Part shown: positions 10,901 to 22,900 of the stretch, one piece after another | Position numbering within the stretch: the stretch's first letter is position 1 | Layout of the letters: the number at the start of each line of letters is the position of its first letter | Assembly: GCF_001528745.1 (NCBI RefSeq) | Contig: NZ_BCNS01000129.1 | Coordinates: 20,681-84,680 of the forward strand | Reading direction: 5' to 3' | Length of the DNA stretch: 64,000 bases | DNA from: Marinobacterium profundum | GTDB lineage: Bacteria > Pseudomonadota > Gammaproteobacteria > Pseudomonadales > Balneatricaceae | The notes under the pieces: model-generated | The model's database searches: none | What the model was told of the DNA's origin: nothing | The model's input: only the letters and a program-made list of their open reading frames with translations | Program-made: the position numbers and the translations under genes

Positions 10901-13900
10901 GCCGCAGCTGGAGCTGGGGTTTGATTTTGACCTGGCGGATCTGGCGGCCTTCCTCAATCTGCCGGCGGGCTTTGACCCGGCTCAGCTTGGCATCACCATG
11001 GCGGCCGATGGCACCCTGCTGGTGGATGCCGACCTGGATATAGCGCTGGAACTGGATCTGGCACTGCAGGAATATGCCCTGGCGGTGATCGGCAATGCCG
11101 GCCCCGCGGGCCTGAATGTGCAGGATTACGCCTTTATCGGCGACGACACTCAGGTCTCGCTCGCCGTGCGCGCCGGTGCCGATGACATCGATGTGGAGGC
11201 ATCCCTGAGTATCAGCGATAGCTTGCCGGACATCGGTTTCTGGATCGAAAACGGCAGCGCCATAGTCGATGCCGTGGCGGCCATCACGCTGCCCCAGGTG
11301 GGCAACGGTCGCTATCAGCTCAGCACCTTCGATATCAGTAATTTCAGTTTCGAGGCGGGCGGTGAAGCCAGCCTGGATCTGCCCATGTTCCTGGGTACCG
11401 GCAGCCTGCCCATGGGCGGCTCAGAACTGGACCTTAATGGTGACAGTTACGCGGATAACGTGCTGCATGCGGGCTTTGATTTCGATCTGTCCGGCCTGTC
11501 GACACCTGAAGTCATAGCACCCAATTTTGCAGGCTTTAGCCTGATTGCCTTCCTTAACGACCCGGCCACTGTACTGGAGGGCATGGAGGGCATGTTCGAG
11601 GGCATCAAGTCCTTGATGGTCGGTGAACTGGGCCGCCTGGGCCTGCCGCTGGTGGGCGATGTGCTTAACCAGTCCGGTGCCTTTGTCGATCAGCTGCGCG
11701 ACAGCCTGCTGGGGGATAAAAGCAGCGGTACCTACGTCGATGGCCTGGGCAAGGAACTCACCGATGCCGCGGCCAATGGTGATGATGTGATCAGCCTGAT
11801 TCGCGATGCGCTGTTCAATGCTCTGGGTGCCTACCTGCAGGTGGCCAAGACCGACGCCAACGGCGATCCGGCCTACGATGAGCTCGGCAAGCTAATTTAC
11901 GGCGATGTGGAAAGCGCCGATGACATAGGCCTGGTGCTGACCGCCGAAGGCGCGCTGACGTTTAACGTGCTGCTGGCTGGCAGCGTGTTTGAAGGCCTGG
12001 CCGACTATGTGGAGCGCATGGGCGATACCGACGGTGACGGCATTGATGATGCGATCATCAAGCGCTTCCTCGAAGTACCTATCAACTTTGATCTTTCAGC
12101 ACCGGGTCTGGGGCTTAAAACTGGCCCCACCGATACCATCGAAGTGAGTCTGGACTACTTCTTCGGGCTGGGCTTTGGCCTGGATACCAGCGGTTTCTTC
12201 CTCGATACCGCAGGTGTCACCGAAGCAGGTGAAGAGCTGGGTCTCACGCTGGATGCCTCCCTCAGCGAGGGTGCCAGCCTGCTGGGCACCCTGGGCTTCC
12301 TGCAGATGCGCATGACCGAAGTCGATGACGACGATGGCAACAGCGGCCTGCGTGGCAAGATCGCCATGGATTTGCAGGCCACGGGAGATCGCTGGCGTAT
12401 CGGTGAGGCCCTGACCATGTCGGCGCAGATCTCGGCCGAGGCCAATGTCGATCTGTTCGCCACCCTGGAAATGGATTTTGGCGACGATATAGCGCTGCCC
12501 AATGCCTTTACGACGGTGCATTACGATCAGCAGCTGGCGGATATCACCTGGGAGAGTGGCAGCAGCTTCAGCGCCGACTTCCTGGCTCCGCCTGAGGTCG
12601 TGCTCGAAGACGTGACTCTGGATGTAGGTGACCTGTTCAGCGGCTTTATCGGCCCCATAGCGCTGGAACTGGATCCGTTCCTGGGCGCAGACTCCGAGCT
12701 GCGCCGGGTCCTTGATATCCTCACCACCGATATAGATCTGGGTGTCGACAAGATCAACCTGCTGGACATCGCCGTACTGGCGATGAACGTCAAGGCGGCG
12801 GGCACCGGCGATATACTGCGCACCACCGTAACAGCGCTGCTGGCGGTGTCGGACTTTATTACCCTGGCAGCGGATGCAGCGCGAAACGGTACCTCCATCG
12901 AGGTTAATTTCGGCACCTTTGCACTGGGCTCAAGCCTGGTGACTTCGGACAGCACGGCCATTTCCAACGACGACCTGAGTCAGTCCGGCGGCCAGTCGGC
13001 CACCGATGCCGTTGCCAATGACCCCAATGCGACAGCCAGCCAGAAGAACCTGGTGGCGAATCTGGGTACCAGCCCAGGATCCATCATGTTCCCGATTCTG
13101 TACGACCCCATGACGGCGGTCGGGCTGCTGTTGGGCAAGGATGTTGACCTTTTCATCTACGATACGCCGGATATCGACTTCTCGATTCTGTATGAGCAGT
13201 CGTTCCCTATCTTTGCCGGCCTGAATGCGGTCATCAAGGGTGAGCTGGAGGTCTTCAGTGACTTCTACTTTGGCTTTGATACCACCGGTATTCGCAGCTG
13301 GTTCAATGAGTTCGAAGCCAACGATTACGATTTTGGTGCTTCGGTCAGCCATCTGGGCGATATCTTCGATGGCTTCTTTATCGCTGACTGGGCCGTGTCT
13401 GACACCGGCCAGCTGATTCAGGGCGATGATGTTCCCGAGGTCACCCTCAAGGTTACCTTTGCCGCAGGAGCTGCGCTGGGTATCGGTGGGCTGGTAGAAG
13501 CCGGTGTACTGGGCGGGGTAGAGGCCGAAATTGGCCTGAACCTGCATGACCTGCCCAAGACAGGTACCGGTGGCAATACCGGTGTCGAGGCCGTTTACGA
13601 CGGCAAGATCCGCTTCGAGGAAGTGGCCAGCATTCTGCAGGAAAATCCGCTCTGTCTGTTCGATATGGAAGGCACCATCAAGGCCTTCCTTGAAGGCTAC
13701 CTCTGGGTCGGGGTCAAGGTATTCGGCTCCAAGATCACCCTGTTCGAAGCCAGCAAGCGCTTTGTCGAAGTGACCCTGGCACGCTTTGAATGGATTTGCC
13801 CGGACCTGCCGGACCCGACAGTGGCGACACTGAACAATGGTGTGCTGACCCTGGCCTACACCGATGCCGATGGCAACACCCAGGCCAATCTGCCGGAAAT

Positions 13901-16900
13901 CTACAAGGTGTACCTGGATAATATCGACGTCACGCCCAGCGATGGTATCGATAATGAGGTTGAGCGCATCTTTGTCACCGGCAATGGCCATACCCAGGTG
14001 TTTGATCCGACCCTGGTGACTTCGATCCGCGCCGCCGGTACCGCCAACAACGACGAGTACGAAATCAGTACCGAAATTGTGGCCAACCTGGAGATTCACG
14101 GCGCTGGTGGCAATGACATCATCACCCTGACCGGTAACAGCAACGCTGACAAGAGCCGTCGTATCTATGGTGAAGGCGGCAACGATACCCTGATAGGCAC
14201 CAATATGGCGGACCTGATCGTGGGTGGCGATGGTAATGACAACATCATGGCGCAGGACGGCGCTGATGTGATCTTCGGCGACAATGAAGATGGCACCGGC
14301 ACCGGCAGTGACTTTATCTGGGCAACGGGTACGGCTCTGGGTACCAGTGGCCTTGCCAATGGCTTTGCCAACTACATTGATGCCGGTGCTGGCAGTGACC
14401 AGGTTCTCACAGGTGAGGGCAATGACCGCATTCTGGGCGGGACGGGCGATGACTTTATCAATGCAGGTGGCGGCATCGACACCATCGATGGCGGTGACGA
14501 TGCCGACCATATCATTGCCGGTACCGGCGCCGATATTGTGGTCGGCGGCCGTGGCGACGACACCCTTAGCTGGGAAAACGGCGATGGCGCCGACAGCTTT
14601 GACGGTGGCCAGGGCAACGATGAAATCTTCATGGCCGGCTACAGCGTCAATCCAGACGAGTTCTACAAGGCCGATACCAGTAACTACATCGTCGATGATG
14701 GCGCTGTGGATACCGTGGTCGTATCGGCCAGTGGCGGCGATACCCGGATTAACTGGCAGCACGGCGCCAGCGCCGGCATAACGCTAAGTGGCAGCGGTGT
14801 CGAGATCCTCAGCATGGATACCGGCATGGGCGCCGACGATATTGTCATCGGCAACCTGGCAACGACCAGCGTGGGCAGCGTCAAGCTCAGTACAGGTACT
14901 CAGCGCTCGCTGGTGGTGGAAAATCGTTTCGTGAAGGAGCGCAATGACGCCGGTGATCTGGTGGATACCGCCCAGACACTGGAGTTCAAGATGCTGCAGG
15001 TGGCCGATGACAATGCCATCGACCGTGTACAGATCGACGGTACCCATAGTGCCGACAATTATCTGGTCAGCACAGTAGAGTCCACTGGCGTGGGCGGCAA
15101 TACCCAGACCGCCATGCGCTACGAACAGCTGGATGGCGGCAAAGATATTGCCGGCAATCCGAGCAGCCATGTCATCGTCGATGTCTATGATCTGGAAACC
15201 AACGACTATAGCCGCCTGAGTACCCTTGGTGGCAATGACTCCATCGATGCCCTGGGCGTGACCCAGGCGCTGGTGTCCCATATTTATCTGGATGGCGGCG
15301 CTGACGATGACCGCATCATCGGCACCAACCTGGCCAGCGTATCCGATGTCATTATCGGCGGTAGCGGTTCCGACCGCATGACCGGCGGCGCCGGCATCGA
15401 TCAGTTCTACGAGCAGTCCGATAGCGGTGCTGATGCTAATATCGACGGTGATGTCGACGTACTGGTGGAAAGCCGCGACGCTGACTTTATCCTCAGCGAT
15501 ACCCGGCTGGTGATCGATGATTCCGAACCTTTGCGCAAAGTCGGTGACCCGCAACGGCTGTCGGGCCAGTTCGGTAATGAAACCGAGACTTTTACCAATC
15601 TGTTCGAGAACGCAGAACTCTCTGGTTTTGACAGCGCCAACTGGTTTGAACTGACCGGCTGGTCCGGTGGCGGCTTGCTGGATGGCGGCAAGGGCGGCGA
15701 CAGCTATACGCTGGAACTGGCGCAACTGGCCAGCGGGCGCCAGTACCTGAATATTGCCGATTCCGGTGGTGCGGCCGGCTTGGATTCGCTGATCTATAAG
15801 GGCAGCGCAGGCAAAGACACCATCCAGCTGGATACCGTCTACAAGCGTGCTGGAGATGTCGAGAAGCGCTTTACCGATGATCGCTGGAGCAGTTACGGCA
15901 ACTATGGCGACGGCCTGCTGATCGCCCACTTTGATGCCAACGACAGCTTTGGCAAGGTGGATCTTGACGACGAAGATTCACTGATGAATGTGCGTGAAGC
16001 CAGCCTGTCCGAAGGTGCCGACTATCAGGTCGTCAACTACCATTCCGTCGAGCAGGTGACAGTGTTCGGTGGTGCAGAAGCTGACAAGTTTATTTCCGAC
16101 AGCACCGAGTCCCAGATCGATGTCTACGGCGATGCCGGCGATGATCTGTTCTATGTCGGATCTGTGCTTAAAACCGATACCGTGCTGGTGGAAGGTCAGG
16201 AAGTCACCATAGTGCTGGAGATTACCGACGGTGCCAACGTCAACAACTCCAACTTCTTTGGTGGCGAAGGCGATGACTACTTCGAGGTGAACCACAACGT
16301 TGCCGACATCGGTCTCTATGGCGACAACGGTAACGACACCTTCTTTATCAAGGCTCTGCTGACGCTGGATGACGATGGCGAACTGCTGGATCTGGATTCC
16401 GGCGTGTCTTCGGTCAGCGGCGTGTCTCAGGACCCGACGGCGGACACCCGGGAAGTGGATGTGGATACCCTGGTCTATGTCGAAAACGCCAATATCATTA
16501 TTAACGGCGGGGCAGGTTTTGACAGCGTGGCCCTGGTCGGTACGGTACTGAGCGATACCTTCTATGTCTTTGTAGAAAGAGACCCGGTCACCGGCGACAG
16601 CATACAGCGCATCTACGGCGCCGGCGTTAAATTGCAGAAGCTGCTGAATATCGAACGCCTGCAGTTGCTCACCGGTGGCGGCGACGATACCGTCTACCTC
16701 TATGGTGTCGACATGGGTCTGATCGGCGATATGGTGATCAAGACCGGCTCCGGCAGTGACCTGGTGCAGATCGGTGGCCCCGAGCAGGTGATCAACCTCA
16801 ATTACCCGAAAAACCGCGACCAGTTCTACGCCGCGGTGGAAGGTTACGAGGTGGATCAGGATGCCTTGGGCAACTACCTCTCGGTGGATACGGTCAGCGG

Positions 16901-19900
16901 CATGCCGTTCTATCAAATTGATGAAACCGGCCGCATTGTCGGCTTCCAGGTGGAAAACCCGGCGGTGACCCTGCAGGTCACCATGCCGGAATCCACCGAT
17001 ATTGATGCCTTCGTGTCACCGGTTCTGATCGATGGCGGTGAAGGGGCTAACGATCGCGTTATCGTCAACAACCAGAGCGGCAACAACCGTATCCGCTTCG
17101 CCAACGTCGAGCTTGAGCGCAAGGACGTGGTGTTCGATTACACCCATTTCACGCTCACCAGCACAGCCACCGACTTTGTCGATACGGTGCTCGGCAATGC
17201 CAGCACCGGTGCCATTGCCCAGGATCTGCTGGCCAGTGCCGCCGGCGATTACCTTCGTTTCCAGGATCGCTACTACGATACTGAGCTGCTGAATAATATT
17301 GCCAATGGCAGCCAGACGGAGCTAACGATTCCGGCGGGCCTGAGCTACTTCAATATTCAGAATACGCTTAAGGCCGACGGCACCATCAGCTATGCCCGTG
17401 CCGAGCTGGAGCTGTTTGCCGCCGACTTTGACCTGGATCTCGACTATGCCGAAGTGGAGCACCCTGATCCGTCCCGCGCCGGTGAATACCTTTACCAGCT
17501 CAATGGCATCAGCAAGAACGATGTGGCCGTGGCCTTCGAGGCGCAGCACAAGGAAACCGTGGTCTATGACCTGGGGGGCAATCGCATTGTCTATCAGGAC
17601 CTGACAGCCCTGACCCTGAAAACCACAGCGCCCCTGCGGGTGCAGTTTGGTGCCGGTGCCATCACCAGCATCGAAAGCGTTCGCAGCGATGCCATGGATA
17701 CCCTGCACGGGGTTGATGCCGCCGCAGCCTTGCACTTTACCGGCATGGATGAAGTCACCCTTAACCTGACCGATGAAACCGGCGGCGTGCAGGGCTCTGA
17801 ACTGCATATAGACAACAGTCTCTTCACCGGACGCCTGCAGGTGCAGGGCGGTATTCATACCGACCGCATCTTCGTGGAGCAGACCCAGGCGGTTACTACC
17901 GTGCACGGCAATGCCGGCAACGACGAGATTATCGTTGGCAAGAACGGCATGCTCGATCAGCTAGGGCAGTCGATCTACCTGTTTGGCGATGAGGGCACCG
18001 ACAGCATTGAAGTGGATCGCGCAGGCGATGCCAGCGCGGCCGACGTTAGCGTCGATCAGAACCTGCTGGAACACAGCACCGGCTTTGAGCAGCTGAGCCG
18101 CATTACCAGCGCGATCAGCCTGCAGGGCATTACAGACGAAGAAAACGATCTGCTGGAAGCGGAACTCAAGAGCGCGTCTGAGGCTTACGCGGACGCGGCC
18201 TTTGCCGTCAGCCAGGGTGATCTGGATACGGCCCTTGACGAAATCTCCGAAGCCAGCCTGGAGCAACTGCTGGACGTTCTTAACAGCAGCAAGGAAAAGC
18301 TGGCGACCTCGGTGACCGAGGCTGCCGATACGCTGCGTCTGAATGATCAGCAGCTGCTGGAAAACCAGATCAAGCTGTACACCCGGGCGCGCTATTACGA
18401 ATCCAACGCTATCGACGATGCGTTGCTGGATCGGATGTCGGCGCTGGGGCTCAAGGCCAAGTTTAGTGTCACCTATTCCTACGAAATCTTCGGTATCACC
18501 TTCGACAACCTAGTGGCCCATTCGGCCGTTACCGGGCTGCAGAGCGGTTTCAATACCGCCGAAGACTGGCTGCGCAACTTCGGCAGCCGGGTCAATATTA
18601 CCGATGACGATGGCAATGCCCAGGACATTACAGTGGATGCCAGCGGCAACCGCAGTGCCCTGCAGCAATTGCTGGAAAATGCATCGGGTCAGAGTGATAT
18701 CTACGACCTGATCAACGGTGCCCTGAACCAGAATCGCCAGACCGTCTTCACCGCTACCGAGGATAATGATGGCTGGCTGGATGTGACCTTCAAGCTGGAA
18801 CTGGTGTCCACCAGTGTGCACCAGGCCAATGACAATAACGTCCGCGCTCTGGCACAGCTGTACGACACCCTGGTGAATGATTATCTGGGCAGCCAGGACA
18901 TCTATGCCGATTTGCTCAAGGCGCGCAGTTACAACGGCAGTGATATCACCCAGGCCGATCTGAACAGTTTCTACAACAGCTACCAGAGCAACGCGGATAT
19001 TCGCGGTTTTAATATCAATGATCCGCTGGCCGGTGGTAAAGCGCTGTCCAGTGAGCTGATCGCCTCGGTGGATGCGGTCAACCTGGATCTGTCGGCGTCA
19101 GTACTGGCCAAGCAGAGCGCCACTGTGATCGCGCAGCTGCAGCAGTTTGATCTGACGCGCAGCAACAGCTTCGCCGATATCTACGATGACAAGCTCGATG
19201 CCCTGATCGCCCAGATCGGCGCTGCCCTTGGCAGTGATGATTACAGCCAGGCGACCCTGGCCAGTATCAGTGCCGATCTGGCTACACTGCTGGCCCAGTT
19301 CAACCCCTATGACGATGACAATGGCTTTGCTGCTGACAGGCAGATGGTACTGGCGCCGGTTTACAATGCTCTGGCGGCCAATACCAGCAATGGCCTGATT
19401 GACGTTCTGGACGGCATCAACCAGTTGCACACCGACCTCGATGGCGCCGACTTCGTCGCCATCCTGAATTCGGCCGCGGCAGCGGCGGGTTACGATGATT
19501 TCGAAACTCTCTTTAACAGCGCAGGTTACACCCAGGTGCGCGAGGCCTATGCCACGGCATCAGAGCTGATCGACAGCTTCCTGATCTATAGCGCCGGTCA
19601 GCCGGATATGGAAGATCTGCCTATCGCAGTGACCGATGTACTGCGCGGTATCAAGGTGCTGGATCGCGCCGCCGAGCGTTTTGAGGCCTTCGTCAATGCG
19701 CTGGAGTCGGGCTTTGATTTCGCCACTTTCCGTACAAGCTACCTGGCGAACCAGGCGGCGGTGCAGCAGTTTGTAGCCAACAATCCGCAGTACATTGCCT
19801 ACCTGCAGTCCGAGGCCCGCTACGAGGCCATGACCTCCTCCCTGACCCGGGACGCTAATGATGTTGTCACCCTGGCGGCACTGAATGAACAGCAGTACCA

Positions 19901-22900
19901 GCTGCTGGTAGCGGCGCGGGATGCGGCTGTGACTCAGTTCGCCAGCCTCAAGACGAGCCTGTATACGCAGTACACATTCACGTTCGACTACTGGTGGTTT
20001 ACCCGTACGGTGCATCTGGATTACACCGTTGATTTCCGCTATGTGCAGCAACAGGCGCTGGTGGCAAATCTGCAGTCTCAGGTGGCGTTGGCCAAGTCTT
20101 ACTTTGATGGCAGTGAATCCCAGACCGACGAGCTTCTGGCGCTGCGTCAGGCCTACAGCGATCAGGAAGAGAGCTTTGAAAATCTGATCGAAACGCTGGG
20201 CAGCACCTACGAAGCGCAGAAGAAAGCGCTTAATGCCCAGTTCCTGGTACTCAAGGAAATCAGCGGCCTGGCGGTCGAAATTATCAAGGCGCGCGGTCCT
20301 GATCAGGATATTGCGGGCTTTGCCGATGACAGCAGTCTGATCTCCGAGATCATCAGCTTTAACGATGAATACCGCATCCTGGATGAAGATGCCGCGCAGG
20401 ATCCACTGGATCTGACCAAGTTTGTCAGCGTTAGCGCAGATGGTAGCCGCGAGGCGACCAAGAACTCGGTGATCTTCCAGACTGAACAGCGCGATTACAC
20501 CGCCGTAACCACGGTGGCGGGCATGACAAACGCAGATGTATTTATCCACGTCGGCTACGACGACGTTGAAAACCTGACCCTGAACCTGGGTGAGGGCGCT
20601 GACAGTGTGCAGGTGCTGGATACTCTGGGGCAGGCCACAGCAGAAGTCTTTGTCAACACCGCGGGTGGCGACGACGAGATTACAGTGTCGGATGAAAACA
20701 CCACGACCGAGGGGATTGTTTCACACCTGATTGTTGATGCCGGTACAGGCAGCAACAAGCTGGATATCAACGATATCAATGATGCCACGGCCGACAGCAT
20801 CATCATGACCAACACCGAGCGCGCGGGTTATACCTCAGTGACGGGGATTGCTTCCGGTAACATTCATTACCGTGGCGCTTACGGACAGGGAGTGTTGCTG
20901 CAGGCGGGCAAGGATGGCGATGACATTCATATTGATGGCGTGATTGCCGGTGCCGCAACCCTGATACGCGCGGGTGAAGGCGATGATGATATCACCGTCA
21001 CCGATACCACCAGCCGTGTTGATGACAGCACCTCGCTGACTATCCTGGGCGAGCTTGGCGATGATGTGATCGATGCGTCCAAAGCCGGCTTCCAGGTCAC
21101 CATCGAAGGCAACGAGGGTGATGATGTCATCTTCGGATCCGAGCATGACGATACCCTGTCGGGTAATGAAGATAACGACCTGATTCTGGGTGGTCTGGGC
21201 GCGGATACCATCAGTGGTAACGCGGGTCATGACCTGATACTGGGTGACTTGGGTAGCGTAACTCTGCAGGTAACGGGTATTGGTCCGGTCACAGTGGATT
21301 ACGCCACCGTCGATGCAACCGATCTGTCGGGCAAGGAATACCAGTATCAGTATCTGCGTGATGGATCCATTACCGCACTCTTGTCGACCCTGACAGGCGG
21401 CAACGCTGGCAACGGCGATACCATCACCGGTGGTAGTGGCATAGACGCGCTGATGGGCGGCGCTGGAATGGATGTCATCACAGATGACGACGGCAACAGC
21501 CTGGTCGTGGGTGACCATGCGCTCATTAGCTACCTGGCGGGCATGACCCTGGCGGTCTCCAGTCGTTTCGCCAGTGAAGGTGAGCAGGATCAAATTACCC
21601 TGAATGGCACCAATAACTATGTGATCGGCGGCAGTGGCGGTGATGAGATCACTACCTCAACGGGTACCGGTTTTGTGCTGGGTGATCACGGTACCATGAG
21701 CTTCTCGGGTGCACAGCTGATCAGTATCCACAGCAGCGACGAATCCATCGGCGGCGCAGATATTATTGATCTGGGCGACGGTGACAAGACGGTCATCGGC
21801 GGTGTTGGCAACGATACCGTAAACGCTGGCACCGGCACCCATCGGGTGATCGGCGATAACGGCGCAATCGACTATGACGCAGCTGAAGCTGGCGCATTGC
21901 GCAGCATGCAAAGCACGTCTGACAGTAACGGCGGTGTCGATACCATCACCCTGTTGGGTTCACTGAACCAGGTTATCGGTGGCAGCGACGGCGACTTTAT
22001 CACCGTTAATACGGCCAGCAGCACCGACCAGGTGCTGGGCGACAACGGCAGCATGACCTTCACCGGTGCCGCTGGCGACGAGTTACTCAGCAATATGCAG
22101 AGCCCGCTGACGCAGACCGGCGGTGGCAATGACGAGATCACGCTGGGTGCTGGAAACAAGGTCGTGATCGCCGGCATCGGTGCCGATACGGTCACCACGC
22201 CCTTGCTGAGCCTGGGTACCCGCTACGTGATTGGCGATGAAGGCGAGTTCGACTTCGACGCCAATAACATCCTGCAAACCGCGAAGAGCACCAGCACCCG
22301 GGGTGATGGGGATACTCTGACCCTGGGCGGCGCCAGCAGTGCAGACGTCAACCTGGTGATAGGCGGCGTAGGTGGCGATGATATAGACACCGGCGACAGC
22401 ACCGACTATATCCTCGGCGATAACGGCGTTACCCAGTGGACTGCCGGCATTATCGACAGCATGACCAGTACTGACCAGGCCTTCGGTGGTAACGACGATA
22501 TCAATACCCAGGGGAGTATCGATATTGTGTTTGGCGGCCAGGGCGCGGACACAATTACGCTGGGCATGGGTAACGATATAGGCATAGGTGACAACGGTGC
22601 CTACGACTTCCAGACAGCGTCTATCAGCAGTATCGATGGCGCCAACGCCAACGGAGGCAGCGACACTATTAAAGGCAACGAAGGGGATGACATCCTCTTC
22701 GGTGGCGTAGGTGGCGATATCATCGATGGCAACAGCGGCCGCGACCTGATTTTTGGCGATCAGGCAATGCTGACGAGCCGCGCGGGCGGTGACAACAGCA
22801 ATCCGCGCTTGCGCGCACTCACGGACGGTCTGCTCTATGGCAGTGACGCAAGCGCACAGATTGGAGCAACGCACTTTAGCGGCCCAGCGGCGGATATTCC

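Noticed and set aside
12930..14762. A 610-codon open frame on the minus strand inside the giant gene, and other long antisense frames (for example 7743-9128 and 22083-23333)
   Set aside because: They lie entirely opposite the repetitive GC-rich giant gene, lack family motifs or ribosome sites, and arise from codon bias on the coding strand.
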